DNA of 64,000 nt from Podocnemis expansa (GCA_007922195.1 ML682121.1:1578017-1642016); one strand, 5' to 3'; shown: positions 28,355 through 40,445, counted from the stretch's first letter. The notes: a model not told the origin generated them from the sequence alone. Numbers and translations are program-made.

Positions 28355-28576
28355 AAACAGACACAAATCGAGAGGCAGAAGATCGTCCAGGAGTGGAAGG
28401 AGCTGCGGGGGTTTCTGGAGGAGCAGGAGCAGCTGCTGCTGTCCCGGCTGGAGGAGCTGGAGAGAGACATTGTCCAGAGAAGAGACGAAGGCCTCTCCAG
28501 ACTGTCCCGGGATCTTTCCCCGCTCAGTGAGAGGATAGGAGAGAAGGGGCAGGAGCCGCGGAGCCGATCCCTGCAG
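28355..28576 (+). CDS. Locus D exon 3, TRIM-family coiled coil
   Basis: 222 bp, acceptor ctgtggttgcag, donor ctgcag|gtcaga, phase 0 to 0, 74 codons. Encodes KQTQIERQKIVQEWKELRG followed by FLEEQEQLLLSRLEELERD and RRDEGLSRLSRDLSPLSERI. The heptad pattern, the FLEEQEQLLLxRLEELE block and the LSxxIG.L end are those of the TRIM coiled-coil exon (about 231 bp in that family), which drives antiparallel dimerisation. No RING, B-box or B30.2 coding is nearby. A frame-shifted copy is at E (54979-55176) and the block is deleted in C. As exons 1-3 are all phase 0 and KRAB-A also starts in phase 0, direct splicing to KRAB is in frame. Confidence 0.75.
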
Positions 28577-29208
28577 GTCAGACAGTCACTGAAATAACAA
28601 TCTGCAGCTTTTCTATAGGAGCTTCTGCACCCCAGATGCCAGAGCACTTTACAGAGCGGGGTCAAGGCCCACAATCCCCATGGGGCAAAGGGGGAAAGTG
28701 AGGCAGCGCAAGAGGCAGGGCCCTGCCCAAGGTTACCCAGTGAGTCTCTGGCATAGCCAGGGATGGGTCCTGGGAGTCTCAGATGCTGCAACCCCAGGAT
28801 CTTCCCTCTTGCCCTGTAAGTGTCTGTCCGCTGGTACTTTGAGGGGAAATCCCGTCCCCCATTCCAAAGCTCCCAATGAGTTAATGGGTCTCCTGGGCTC
28901 GGGGGGACGCTGGGGCTCACATCACTGCAAAGAATATGTCTGTCAAGGCAGAGAAATTTTTTCTTCCTGTAAAGTGCTGGGGGAGAAAATTGCCCCAGTG
29001 GCAACCTCCCCAGAGAGATGGCTGGGGCTGCTGGGAGCCTCTGCGGGTGGAGTTGGGAGGATGTGGCAGCTGCTTTTTGAACGACAGGCTGGGCATTTGA
29101 AATTCCCCAAACCCCAGAGACTCCAACAGTGATTCTGCTGTAGAGCAGGAGGTTTCGTTAGACCTGGACAAGTCATCTGACTGCCCGTCTTTTTCCCTCC
29201 CCCTCTAG

Positions 29209-29231
29209 GGTGCTGGAAGCACTGGGGGCAG
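29209..29231 (+). pseudogene. Locus D TRIM-type 23-bp exon, probably skipped or relic
   Basis: Exactly 23 bp between acceptor ccctctag and donor cag|gtaagt, the size of the mini-exon after the TRIM coiled coil. A 23-bp copy is conserved in E. Using it with the next exons would throw KRAB out of frame. Confidence 0.55.
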
Positions 29232-30003
29232 GTAAGTCCCAGTCTCTGTTTTCCTCCCTCTTGTGGGTTGGTAGGTTTGGTAACTGCCCTAAGTATGAAG
29301 ATCCTCCCAGCCATTGGGGTGTGACACACTGGCTTAGGGGATGTGATTCTCTCTGATGGCTAATCACATCGGGGTTGTCAGACCTGGTTATTGTGTTTTG
29401 CACTGCTGGTCTCCGCTCTCAGCTGGGAATTGGGCTGAGATGTCAGGGAGCGTCTGCTCGAGAAGGCTTCTCGTTCCGGCTGGGACCAGGAGTCAGTCGC
29501 TATGGCTTGATCCAGTTTGGGTTTTTTGCCCCATGACAGGAAACCAGTTGCTCAGCTTCTACTTTCTTATCAATTTTACTGTTCCAGCTGCACCACCAAT
29601 GCAAGGGGATGCCGTGTGTACGCTGACACCACAGCCCACTAGCCATGCCAGCAAAAGCCCTACAGCTCTTGTCTAGCTGGTTTTATTGTGTCAGAAAAAC
29701 AGGGCACCTTGGTGGGTGGGTGAATGGGGGGAGTACAGCATGTCCACCAGCAAAAATTGCCTTTTTTTTTTTTTTTTTTTATAAAACCCTCTAATGTAGA
29801 CAAGACCTAAGTTTCTATCTATCCTGGTTACAAAGAACCCCTCCTAAATGGAAACGGAGACAATGTTTTCTTTAGGTGTCTTCCAACAGCCTGAAACGGC
29901 GTCTCAGAGCAGTGTGAACAGCCTCCTCCTCTGTTAATCTGATTGGCGCGTCCGCTGAAATGGCGAGAATGTAATGTCTACATTCAATGTTTTGACAAGT
30001 TCC
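29232..30003 (+). other. Locus D intron
   Basis: No exon seen. A poly-T tract at 29761-29780 with a 'taatgtagacaagacct' MITE-like end just after it. Confidence 0.35.
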
Positions 30004-30240
30004 AGAGGGGGAACTGTGTTAGTCTAGTTCAGCAAAACGAACAAGGAGTCCTGTGGCCCTTGTAAAGACTAACAGATTTTATTTATTGCTTGAGCTTTCG
30101 TGGGAGAAAATCTCATTTCAGATGCCTTGAAGATGGGGATCTTGAGAAATTACAGCATGATTTTCTTCCACAAAAGCTCATGTGATAACTAAATTCATTA
30201 GCTTTTAAAAGTGCCACAGGACTCCTTGTTCGTTTTATTC
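30004..30240. mobile_element. Penelope-like fragment with two fold-back arms
   Basis: 'ccagagggggaactgtgttagtctag' to 'gccacaggactccttgttcg', with the palindrome gtgggagaaaat in each arm. Confidence 0.55.
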
Positions 30241-31156
30241 CACGTTTGTTGATGATCGTGTGTACGTGGAATGGGAAGAAGTGAACCCTTTGCGGGCGGG
30301 AATAGGGGGCTGCTGTAGGGAGGGAAGAACAGAGGCGAGACACAAAGACAAAGAAACAAGATAACTAGAGAAAGGAGGTGAAGGAAGGAAGGGAATCAAA
30401 GGATAGGAAGAAAGGGGCCATACGGGGGTTTGCATGTGAAGTGGTCATTTACACACTAAATGATACTGATTGGGACAATAATGAACTTAATGAATAATAG
30501 AAATTAAAACTTCATTTCCTGTACCACGGGAAGCATCTCCCCTTGTTCTTGGTGCCCTGGTGTTCCTCTGAAAGCAGTGGGCAAACTCTGTGAATGGCAG
30601 GGGATACGGAGTCTTAAATTAACAGACAGCAGAATGGGGTCCTGTCCACCGAGAGAGTAACACCACAGGGTGACTCTGACAGCTGGAGGCCTCGGGGCTT
30701 TTGATGATTAAGGGCCTGTGGTCATTCCCTGCTGAAGACCTAGGCTGTCTCCGTGGGCACAGTGAGCAAGTTGGACACTCCTGTTCTTTGGTTTGTTTCC
30801 TCCCTTTCCACATATCTCCAGTGCTGGTGCCCTCGTTACTGGAATACCCAAATACAGATAGGGATAATCCACATCTAATAATCCTGGAATATCTCAATAC
30901 AGGGGGTGGTTTTGCTCCCCACAAAAGCAAAATATCCCACAGAAAGCTGAGCCTGTCACTGTTCCTTGCCCGAGTGTTTCCCCATATCCCATCTCTAGGG
31001 CCCATGGAGAGTCCAGCATGGAGGGCAGGTGACTCCCCACAACAGCGACCATCACAAGCTACAAAGCTCAGATCCAGGTTTTCTGGAGTGTGGGGGTTGC
31101 TGCACTAAGAGGTGGGGATCAGGCCCATTTCTCACCTGTCCTCCTTTCCCTACCAG

Positions 31157-31269
31157 GGTGGACGGCACATCTGAGAAGCCAGAGCTGGACTTTGTGGACC
31201 TGGAGAACAGACTCAGCGATTTCTCTCTGAAAAGTGCCATCCTGCAGGAGGTGCTGCTGGGATTCAAAG
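31157..31269 (+). pseudogene. Locus D TRIM-type exon (SEKPELDFVDLENRL)
   Basis: 113 bp, acceptor ccctaccag, donor caaag|gtgaat. Encodes TSEKPELDFVDLENRLSDF... ending LQEVLLGFK, which matches the TRIM exon between the 23-bp exon and the pre-B30.2 exon. Open, but phase 2 to 1, so it does not join KRAB-A in frame. It may be used in another transcript or be a leftover. Confidence 0.6.
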
Positions 31270-31682
31270 GTGAATGGGAGGCTGGGGTTGGCAGTGGCGT
31301 AGCGACAGGGGTTGAAGACCCTGGGCATTGGGCCCGGGGGGGGCTGCAAGGTGTGGAGCAATTGGGGGAGCCCAAATGTGGGCTTGATCCCGGGGTGCCA
31401 GACACCCCAGCTGCACCACTGGTGGGTGGTGTCTCCTGTTGCTAGAGCTGGGGAGGGATCGTGATCTCTAAAGCTGTCACAGCCCCTGAGCCCTGTTTCA
31501 CAGCCTTTGTCCGCAAGTTTCAGTTCCCCTGAGGGGCTGGCTCCATCTGCTGTGACTGTCTTACTAGCCTCAATTTGCCTCACCATCCCATACTTAAAAG
31601 CAGTGACATTAAAACCAACAGGAAAATTCCCATGAATGTGGAGGCCTGAATTCTCACCTCTGTCGTGTTTTCCTTCCCCTAG

Positions 31683-31713
31683 AGACCCTGCAACTGGAGC
31701 TGGGGAGTGACAC
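31683..31713 (+). pseudogene. Locus D last TRIM-type mini-exon, acceptor altered
   Basis: The text AGACCCTGCAACTGGAGCTG would encode ETLQLELGSDT, the short exon before B30.2. The only AG available as acceptor is the one needed for the glutamate codon, so splicing there removes two bases and leads to TGA. No B30.2 exon follows. Confidence 0.5.
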
Positions 31714-32469
31714 AGGTACGTGTCTGTCCCTGATGGGTCGTGGGGGGGATATCAGACCCATAACCATGATAGTGTCGTGGCCTGTAGCCCTAGTGTGCTC
31801 CTGAAAGCTGTGGAACAGCGTGAAGCAGGGTGAGCCGCGTGATTGACAGAGTCACTCCTGTTCGGACCTCAGATGTGGGATTCAGAGCAAATCCTGATCT
31901 CACGGGTGCGTTTCTCTTTGGGGAGAGGAACAGTGCCATGATTGGTGCAAAAAAGGACAAGACAGGGACAAAATATCAGGGTGTCAGATGTAAGAAGGGA
32001 AGAAGCCCAGGTGTCTGGCCAATAGACCGACTCTGGCTGAGCGTTGGGGGCTGTACACTGCATGCAGACTGGCTGTGGAGGTTCACGGCGAACAGAGGGA
32101 GCTGCTCTTGTGCATGTCCGCGTGGTTCTGGCCAAGACTCTGCTGACGCCACTGTCAGTTTGATCTTTCCAGATTGATTGAGCAGTCAGTGAAGACTCAC
32201 CCAATTGCTCAGAAAGTCAATTTGGTAAGTCTCGCTTGAGTCAAGGGAGGGCATCTCCTTTCGACTCAGCAGAGTGGAGATGCCACGGTAAGCACGTGTT
32301 AGGGAGTCAAAAGGAGATACGCAAGTTATTTTACGTAGCTTGTGTGTCTCCCTTCAACTGCCTCTGAATGTCACGGCCAGTGTAGACCTGGTCACTCGCT
32401 GTTTCTCTTTCCTTACGTTTACTAAGAAACAAGAATAAAACACCTACTGAGGCTGCCCGAATTTGCATG

Positions 32470-32800
32470 TGTGTTCCAAAGGAGTAGCGTGTCAGTCTAA
32501 TTCAGGAAAACAAACAAGGAGCTTGGTGGCACTTTTAAAGACTAATAAATTTATTTATTGCATGAGCTTTCATGGGAGAAAATCCCACTTTGTCAGTTGC
32601 TTCGAAGATGGGGGAACTTACAGAATGGGAGGAAAATAAATGCGGGGAAGTGTAAGTCAAAGGATCAGCTCAGACTGTTACAGCAAATCAAACCAGCTGT
32701 TTAGATTCAAACAGTGGAGAACAGCATATTAGAAGGAGAAAGTTCCCCATCTTCAAGTGTCTGACAAAGCGGGATTTCCAGAAAACAAAGTACTTTTTAG
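32470..32800 (-). mobile_element. Penelope-like fragment with interior
   Basis: 'ttccaaaggagtagcgtg', 'gtggcacttttaaagacta', palindrome with GAAA on the minus strand, then 'cagcaaatcaaaccagctg' and an opposite arm near 32750. Confidence 0.55.
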
Positions 32801-33181
32801 TGCTTTATTTGTAACAAACATTTTAACAGTTATCTGGCCAATTTCTATCTTTTTCCTTTTCTTTTCCGAATTGGTCTTAAAATTGATTCTCCCTACACTT
32901 GTCAATTTTGGTTCTGTAGCCTGGCTGTAAAATTAACGACCCCTTGTCAATTTCACTATTCTAGAAGAGCGGTGAAATTGATGAGAATAACAGCCACTCC
33001 ACTGTTCCTACTGTTGGGGTGGTAGATTTTTATTTATTTCCATGCACATCCAGGATGGAATCCACAAAAATGGGTCTGTGAATATCCATCCGGTATCAGA
33101 GTACCAAAACATTTCTACTGGTGCTCATTTGAGAACCTGATCTGAAAAACTATGTCAACCCTATTAGTTTGCCTTTTTAAG
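32801..33181. other. Locus D intron, nothing recognised
   Basis: AT-rich; no exon or clear repeat border. Confidence 0.3.
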
Positions 33182-33420
33182 TTCCAAAGGGGCAGCCGTG
33201 TTAGTCTAGTTCAGCAAAACAAACAAGGAGTCCTGTGGCACTTTTAAAGAATAACAATTCAAGGCCTCAAAGAGAAGCTGCAGAATTGGAATTTGTGTGC
33301 AAATTTGATGGCATTGCTGTTCCAAGAAAATCCACTGAATATTGTTGTTCAGCCCTCCAAAAAATTTTCAGCTGCCATTTGGCCCCCCATATAAAAAGTT
33401 TGCTCACCCCTGGTCTAGAA
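33182..33420 (+). mobile_element. Penelope-like composite
   Basis: Left end 'ttccaaaggggcagccgtg' passes directly into interior sequence 'caaggcctcaaagagaagctgcag', which is also found at 14305. 33350-33420 looks like a separate hAT-type end. Confidence 0.5.
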
Positions 33421-33636
33421 TGTCCCTGCAGAGAAAGAGCCAGTGAGAAGCGTGATGTGAAACGACCTACAGTCTATCCTGAACTCACCTAATAACGCTT
33501 GTCTCCCTGGCAGGCTGCAGAACCGTGTCCACGTGTCACTCCAGATTCTCCCCCCCTGCTCGGGGAAGGGATGTGGCTGCAGCAGAGCTGACACAGGTGG
33601 GGATTAGGAGGAAAGTGCTGGCGGGTTCCTGTAGAC

Positions 33637-33842
33637 CAGTGTTTCCCAACCAGTGTGCCATGGCACATGGTTGTGCCGGCACGCCTAAGCAGGTGTGCCA
33701 TGGAATTTTTTGAAAAACTACTCAGAGTTCTCGGTTGGCCCATGAATATTCATGAATTTATTTGGAGACTATGTGACGTGTGCCTCAAAAGAATTAAAGG
33801 TATCAAGGTGTTCCACAGCAGAGAAAAGGTTGGGAACCACTG
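33637..33842. mobile_element. hAT-type MITE, second copy of the 6946-7155 element
   Basis: CAGTGTTTCCCAACC / GGTTGGGAACCACTG ends; flanks ctgtagac and ctgtagcg (6 of 8). Confidence 0.7.
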
Positions 33843-34077
33843 CTGTAGCGGTACAAGTGATCAGTCAGTACATAAGAGGTGGGATCGTGCAGACAGTTTG
33901 ATCTGAGGGTGCAGGAATTGCACAGGGCGAAGAAACGGAGGCGACAAGATGTGATGAACCTGCTGGGGTTGGTTAAATCTGGGACCTGACATCTACTAAT
34001 GTGGAGCTGGGTGAGGAAATTCCCCTATTTGTGGAACAGGGAACAAACCTGTCTAAGCTGGGAAAACTTCCTAGGGC

Positions 34078-34256
34078 AGGGGTCGCAAACATGTGGCCTG
34101 TGGGCCGCATGCGGCCCTTAAAGCTATTTCCTGTGGCTCGCAACGACACTATTGTTACCAATACTTGCAATATCATTGTATGAAAAGGTTACAGTGGTGT
34201 GGCCCTTGGGCTAACATACTGGTCCTCATGGTGGTTTGAGTTTGAGACCCCTGTCC
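34078..34256. mobile_element. hAT-type MITE (CAGGGGTCTCAAAC family)
   Basis: 'aggggtcgcaaacatgtggcc' to 'gtttgagacccctg', related to 13817-14006 and 55485-55694. It lies just upstream of the D KRAB-A exon. Confidence 0.65.
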
Positions 34257-34568
34257 TACAGTCCCAGTACTGAAGTGTGGCCCCATGTGACAAAACTGAC
34301 CAGAGGTGGTAGGGAAATTTCTTCACTGCTTGACATCCTGCTGTCGACAGTGGAGAGAATATTGGGATTCCTACAAGTGGGAACTCTCCCTAGAACTTGC
34401 TGGTGGCACCATCTCGTGTATCAGCCTCTGGCAAGTCAGCATGTGATGATAGTGAAGACCTTTCTGTTGGGAAGGATTCATGGGCTGCCTCTAGCTCTCT
34501 TCATCCCATGTCTCCTGGATGATCTGAGGAGTTTCTGGATGGGAATCCACCAAATGTGTGTCTGTTAG

Positions 34569-34796
<228 letters not shown>

Positions 34797-35024
34797 TAGC
34801 AGGGGAAACGAAGAGTTCAGACTCATGTCACCCCTACAGAGCAACCTCGATTCTGTCCTGATGCTCTGCCCTCCCCCTTACAGAGCACTCTGGGAACAGA
34901 GCAAAGTTGAACATCTTCTCTTTGCTAAAGGCACAACTTGGGTTTAGGTCTTGTGTAGCAAACAAGCTGCCATCACTTAGCCTGCACTCAAAGACAGAGT
35001 CATGCTAACCATCATGGACTTGCA

Positions 35025-35400
35025 AACTATTGTATAAGAACAGCCATATTGGGGCAGACCAATGGTCCATCTAGCCATGTCCTGTCTTCCGACAGTGGCC
35101 AATGCTAGGGGCTTCAGCGGGAGTGAACAGAACAGGAAACCATCAAGTGATCCATCCCATTGTCCGTTTCCAGGATCTGACATACAGAGGCTAGAGACAC
35201 GTCAGAGCATCATTTTATATCCCTGCCCATCCTGGCTAATAGACAATGATGGACCTGTTGTGCAGGAACTTATCTAGCTGCTTCTGGAACCCCTGTTTTT
35301 CTCTTGACATTCTCGGTGTCCTTTGGGAAAGAGCTCCACAGGGAAACCGTGTATTTTGTGATGAAATACTTCCCTTTGTTCATTTTATTTGCTGACTCTT
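35025..35400 (+). mobile_element. CR1-related SINE-like repeat
   Basis: 'ataagaacagccatattggggcagaccaatgg', 'tcttccgacagtggccaatgc' and 'tccctgcccatcctggctaatag' form a run I recognise from turtle genomes. From 35401 a hAT-like left end (cagaggtgggaaagctatgg) interrupts it. Confidence 0.6.
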
Positions 35401-35878
35401 AGCCAGAGGTGGGAAAGCTATGGCCTGCAGGCTGTATGCTGCTTGCAGGAGCCTTTGATCCGGCCCTCCGGCTGGGCCTTGCCCGAGCATGGTAGCTATT
35501 CTCCATTCCTGGCCTCAACCCAGCTAACCCGCGCTCACTGTTCCCATCTTCCCTATGAATCTCTCTTTTTCCCTGGCCTCCTCTTCTTCCAAAGGAAGCA
35601 GGTGGTTTCCTTGCTGACTGCAATCTTCACTTTCTTGCTCATGGAGTTACAGTTTGTGTGTTTTAGGACCTTCTTTGATGATGGTTGTCAAGCCATGCGT
35701 TTTCCCAGCAGAGATAGGGTTAGTTAAATCCCTCTTCAAGCAGAGCGTTTTACACATTTGAGCATTACGGTAGCTAGCCTTAACAGCTTGCTTCTTTAAA
35801 ATGAACTGTGGTTTAAATAAAATATTTTGTGTGTGATAAACCTCCCATGAACCCCTTTGATTTCCTTTCTCTATGCAG

Positions 35879-36100
35879 AGTTTCCAATTTTTGCACCTGA
35901 TGGAGTGTCCGATTGGGAGCAATACAAAAAGCCGGCAGCCTCAGATCTCCATGAGTCAGAAGAAAGAGAGATCCTGAAAAGCATGGGGACAGGAGAGGAG
36001 TCATTACATCAATTCAGAAACTGTTGGCGTGTGAGAGAGACAGCTGGCATTCCCAACAACGACCTCATGAGATCTCCGAGTTCAGGATTCTCACCAGCAG
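35879..36100 (+). CDS. Locus D KRAB-B exon, extended
   Basis: Acceptor ctctatgcag. Encodes EFPIFAPDGVSDWEQ... HESEEREILKSMGTG, the KRAB-B-like part. The donor used in C (cacag|gtgatg) reads acag|gagagg here, so GT is lost. The frame stays open to the next good donor, ccagcag|gtaaaa at 36101, in the same phase 1, giving 222 bp instead of 114. With 69+87+222+127+222+1661 bp the six exons total 796 whole codons including stop. The extra 36 residues (..FRNCWRVRETAGIP..) have no KRAB similarity. Confidence 0.65.
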
Positions 36101-36102
36101 GT

Positions 36103-36196
36103 AAAAAAAAGCAAGGAGTCTTGTGGCACTTAAAAACTAATAGATTTATTTATCGCATGAGCTTTCGTGGGAGAATATCCCACTTCGTCAGACTCT
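36103..36196 (-). mobile_element. Truncated Penelope-like insert at the KRAB-B donor, 12-bp duplication
   Basis: The 94-bp insert is flanked by tcaccagcaggt at 36091-36102 and 36197-36208. It carries an uninterrupted hammerhead-like core on the minus strand (GAAA = 36163-36166, CTGACGA = 36185-36191). Confidence 0.75.
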
Positions 36197-36631
36197 TCAC
36201 CAGCAGGTTTGTAGCTGGAGAGCAGATATCACTTGTGACTTCCTGCCCATTCTGAATGACACCTGGCAGTAGCTCCCTCCTCGAACTTCCTTCCCCCTGA
36301 GTGTTTTCATGGCATGTACAGGCAGAATTGATCCTCTCACATCTGTGGGAAAGAAATTGGGGAATTTCAGTTCCAGATTTAGTTCCATCACTCTAGCATT
36401 TTTTTTTATTGACCAGGATGGTGATAGTAACTGTGAAATGCTCAGGGAGCTTAAAATGGCTGGGGATCCCGAGCCAGGCCGCCTGTGGTGACGGCCACCT
36501 TCCCCCAGTCACGGATCTGGGGTTGAGCTGCCAGCTGTTGGCAGCAGGATCCTGATCCAGGACCTGCTCGAGGTCCCAGGATCGGATCAGGCCCCGGGGG
36601 GTGGGTCTTTTTCTGGGGCAGAAAATTGTTA

Positions 36632-37215
36632 GTCTTTAAGGTGCCACAGGACTCTCGTTGTTTTCATCCAGGTTGAGGTGTTGGCAGAGGAAGTTTAGGA
36701 GCAAATTGACGCATTAACCTGTAATAAGTCACCAGGACTAAATACCATTCGCCCAAGAATTCTGAAGGAAGACACATGTGAAAATTGCAGAATTGCTAAC
36801 TGTGCTTCTGTATCAGATAGCTGGAGGATAGCTAATTTTTAAAAAAGCTCCAGGGGCAATCCAGGCATTTAAAGACCAGTAAGTGTAACTTTAGTACTAG
36901 GCAAATTGGTCGAAATGCTAGTAAAGAACAGAATTATCAGACATATAAATGAACATGATTTGTTGGGAAAGAGTCGACGTGGTTTTTGGTGAAACATGCT
37001 TTCAATTCATTATCTATCAGCATTCTTTGAGGGGATCAACAGGCATGTGGACAAGTGTGATCAGTGGATATTGTGTCAGACTTTCTGAAAGTCTAACTAC
37101 AAGGTCCTTCACCAAAGGCACTTGGCCGAAGTACACAGTCATGGGGTAAGAGGGAAGGTCTCCTGGATCAGTAACTGATTAAATGATAGGAGCCAACTGA
37201 AACATCATAGAGCTT
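36632..37215 (+). mobile_element. CR1 LINE reverse-transcriptase fragment
   Basis: Decayed plus-strand coding: 'aataagtcaccaggactaaatacc', 'ggcaaattggtcgaaatgcta', 'gaattctttgagg'-like, 'ttgtgtcagactttctgaaag', 'ggatcagtaactgattaaatgatagg'. Several frame breaks. The first 35 bp are a Penelope-like end (ttgttagtctttaaggtgcc). Confidence 0.65.
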
Positions 37216-38760
37216 GTAGGGTTGGTGTTCATTTATTGTTCTGTCTTAGAGTATTTGAGCATTATACCTCCATGTTCATCAACACAATATTAGCTATTTA
37301 TTTTTAAGTTGAAAACACGCTACTTAGATACTGAGACCAACTTTGCAAGCAAACCTGCAAGACGAGAGCTTTTGAGTCAGTGAGATACAAAGTTGTAGTC
37401 AGAACAAGATCTCTGGATTAAAGACTTCTGTTTCAGTCTAAAATTTGAGATCTGTGAGGAGAACTCACAGCCAGAATGGTTACTGAACCGAACACACTTA
37501 GGAGAGGATAGGAAGAAGGCATCAGGGATCAAGATGAAAGCAAACTTTAAGTGCTTCCCATTTAATTCTAAACTATTCTGAAAACTGATGGGTCTAGACT
37601 AGTATCTGATGAACAAAACAGAAATTAAAATACATTAAAGTATAACAGTACAAGAATAGATAAACACAGATGAATAGGAATTCATTGAGGACGCTTTACC
37701 TTAGGTCGCCAACTTGTAGGCTTGGTGGAATTCAATTTTTATTTTGTATCATCAACTCTCCTGATTTGCATGAGTGATGTGAAGTATACCATGTGACCGC
37801 TTCCTTGGGAACAATTGGTTGAGTCATCTCTGACATCACAATGGCCTAGGAGTCTTGGCATGGCACAGACACATACCTTATTGTAGCTGCACACCTCATT
37901 GTAATTCATAAAGGCAAAATGGCTGAGAATTTAAAAATTGGACAGTGACAGACAGTGGACCCCAGGGATGGCTCACAGTGTTCACACAGCTGCCCCATTG
38001 GAACTTGTCAAAATTATAAAGCCCTCAGCTATGCTTTCAGCTGTTTCCAATATTTCATGCTGACTCTTCAGACAATTTTATATGTTGCTCACTCAGGGAG
38101 GAAACCATGAAAATCTGAAAGTTTGCATGAAGGATACAAACTACCAAGGAAGAGTTTTAGCAGACCGTAGAAATTTTGGAAAAGATGCAGTAATTAAAGA
38201 GCCATTAATTGATTAAAATAAATAAGTATTTCATAAATTTGTTTTTGATTTTCCCCCATCATTTTTGATGGGTTACAGCTAGTTTTATCCTATTAATTAA
38301 ATGTTCATTTGCAGGAAGTTATGGAGGGAGATGTTAGACAATACGGATTTAATGGCAGTAGAAGTAGAGATTCAAACAGGTACATTTTTATAACTGTCAA
38401 AACAAACAAACATCATCACAATACACAGAATGAGTACCCTTAAGCCAAAGCCTAAGTTCTCAAGCAGCACCTTTCTTACTTTGCCTATCTGAAAATATGA
38501 TTATTGACGGACATATTTTGGGTCGATTTGTGTGCTTACAGTGAAATTGGTGTTTACCAATAAAACTCTAATCAATCCAAGGCTACCAGTTTGAATCTGC
38601 CAAAGTACGTGCTGAATTTAAAGCACGTGAGCAGTTTCCTTGAATCACTAAAGATTTGAGATTGCCAGAACACAAGGAGCTTTGAGCATTACCTCTTCCA
38701 CTGTAGCCAATTTCTAACATACTTTGGTCTTCCCTTTCCTTTTCCTGTTTCTCCCAACAG
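37216..38760 (+). other. Locus D last intron
   Basis: AT-rich with no exon seen. The last 220 bp (from 38540) match the same position before the finger exons of C, E and F ('cacgtgagcagt', 'atcactaa', 'ccagaaca'). Confidence 0.4.
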
Positions 38761-40421
38761 GTGGTAGGATGTGGAGTATGAATGAGGAGGAGAAAACCCA
38801 GCAGGAAGATGCTGAGCAAGTGGAAACACATAAGGCATTATTGCAAATATCTGAAGAGGCCATTACCAGGAGTCATGAGCGGGAAGAATGTTGTGAGAGA
38901 AAGCAGATGCCAAAGAGGAGGCAGGGAAAAAAGCCAAGAGAGAAAATAAGTAAATCCATTAATAGTCTGAGATGTCATAAATCCCTCCAGGAAACCACAG
39001 CCCAGCATAGAATCCATGCACAAGAGAGAAGCAACGCATGCTCTGAGTGTGGGAAAACGTTCAGTAGCCGTTCAGTGCTTATTAAGCATCAGAGAATCCA
39101 CACAGGGGAAAGACCCTATCAGTGCTGTGAGTGTGCGAGAAGCTTCATTCAGCGATCAGACCTGATCACGCATCAGAGAATCCACACAGGAGAGAGACCT
39201 TATGAATGCAGTGAGTGTGGGAAAAACTTCACCGACAGCTCAGGCCTTATAAAACATCAAAAATTCCATGCAGGGGAGAGACCCCATGAATGCTGTGAGT
39301 GCGGGAAAAGCTTCACTCAGAGCTCAGACCTTATTACACATCAGCGGATCCACACAGGAGAGAGACCCTATGAGTGCGGTGAGTGTGGGAAGAGTTTCAC
39401 GCAGCGATCATCCCTAATTAAACACCAGAGAATCCATACGGGAGAGAGGCCCCATGAATGTTGCGAGTGCGGGAAAACATTCACTCAAAGTTCAGACCTT
39501 ATGAGACATCAGAGAATCCACACTGGGGCCCGGTCCTACGGATGTGCTGAGTGTGGAGAAAGCTTCACCAGGCGCTCAAACCTTGTTGTCCATCAGAGAA
39601 TTCACACGGGAGAGAGACCCTACGGATGCACCGAGTGTGGGAAAAAATTCATCGACAGCTCATCGCTTAAGAAGCATCAGAGAATCCATGTGGGAGACAG
39701 ACCGTTTGAATGCAGCGAGTGCCAGAAGACCTTCACTCGCAGCTCAAAGCTCATTACACATCTGAGAATCCACACGGGAGAAAGACCCTATGAATGCAGC
39801 GAGTGCAGGAAAAGCTTCACCGACAGCTCTCTCCTTATTAAACATCAGAGGATTCATACAGGGGAAAGACCCTATGAATGCTGTGAGTGCAGAAAAAGCT
39901 TTACTGACAGCTCAGACCTTATTAAACATCGGAGAATCCACACAGGAGAGAGACCCTACGAATGTTGCAAGTGCAGGAAAAGCTTCACGGATAGCTCAGC
40001 ACTTATGAAACATCAAAGAATCCACACCGGAGAGAGACCCCATGAATGCTATGCGTGCGGGAAGAACTTCACTCAGAAATCATGCCTTATTAAACACCAG
40101 AGAATCCACACAGGGGAAAGACCCTATGATTGCATTGAATGTGGGAAAAGCTTCACTTGGCGCTCAAACCTTATTACACATCAGAGAATCCACACAGGGG
40201 AAAGACCCTACGGGTGCTGTGAATGTGGGAAAAAATTCATTGACAGTTCATCACTTACGAAACATCAGAGAATACACATGGGGGCCAAACCTTATGAATG
40301 CTGTGAGTGTGGGAAAACCTTCACTCACAGTTCAAACCTTATTAGACATCAGAGGATCCACAACTCTCAGAGACGCCAGGAGTGTGAGAAAAGCTTCTAT
40401 CAGAACTTAGCTCTTACCTAG
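38761..40421 (+). CDS. Locus D zinc-finger exon, 16 fingers
   Basis: Acceptor ctcccaacag, phase 1. About 95 residues of charged spacer (GGRMWSMNEEEK...) precede 16 fingers. Fingers 10-12 all have CxxCRKSFTDSS with R in place of the usual G and differ mainly at contact position 3 (L, D, A), a recent triplication. The linker before finger 7 is TGARSYG, the family landmark. Finger 2 has CECARSF. The tail NSQRRQECEKSFYQNLALT is the beginning of the fossil finger read in frame, so D is longer than C here. With the upstream exons it forms a coiled-coil, KRAB, multi-finger protein of about 795 residues, inferred to be a DNA-binding repressor. No internal stop. Confidence 0.9.
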
Positions 40422-40439
40422 CTGAGAATTTGCAAGTGC

Positions 40440-40445
40440 AATAAA
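40440..40445 (+). promoter_or_regulatory. Candidate poly(A) signal of locus D
   Basis: AATAAA 18 bp after the stop, inside the fossil finger (tgcaagtgcaataaacc), at the position equivalent to 20671 in C. A further AATAAA is at 40767. Confidence 0.4.

Noticed and set aside
28199..28597. Coiled-coil frame starting in the intron (MPSVQCRTIL...)
   Set aside because: The part before 28355 is a MITE insert; the exon starts after ctgtggttgcag.
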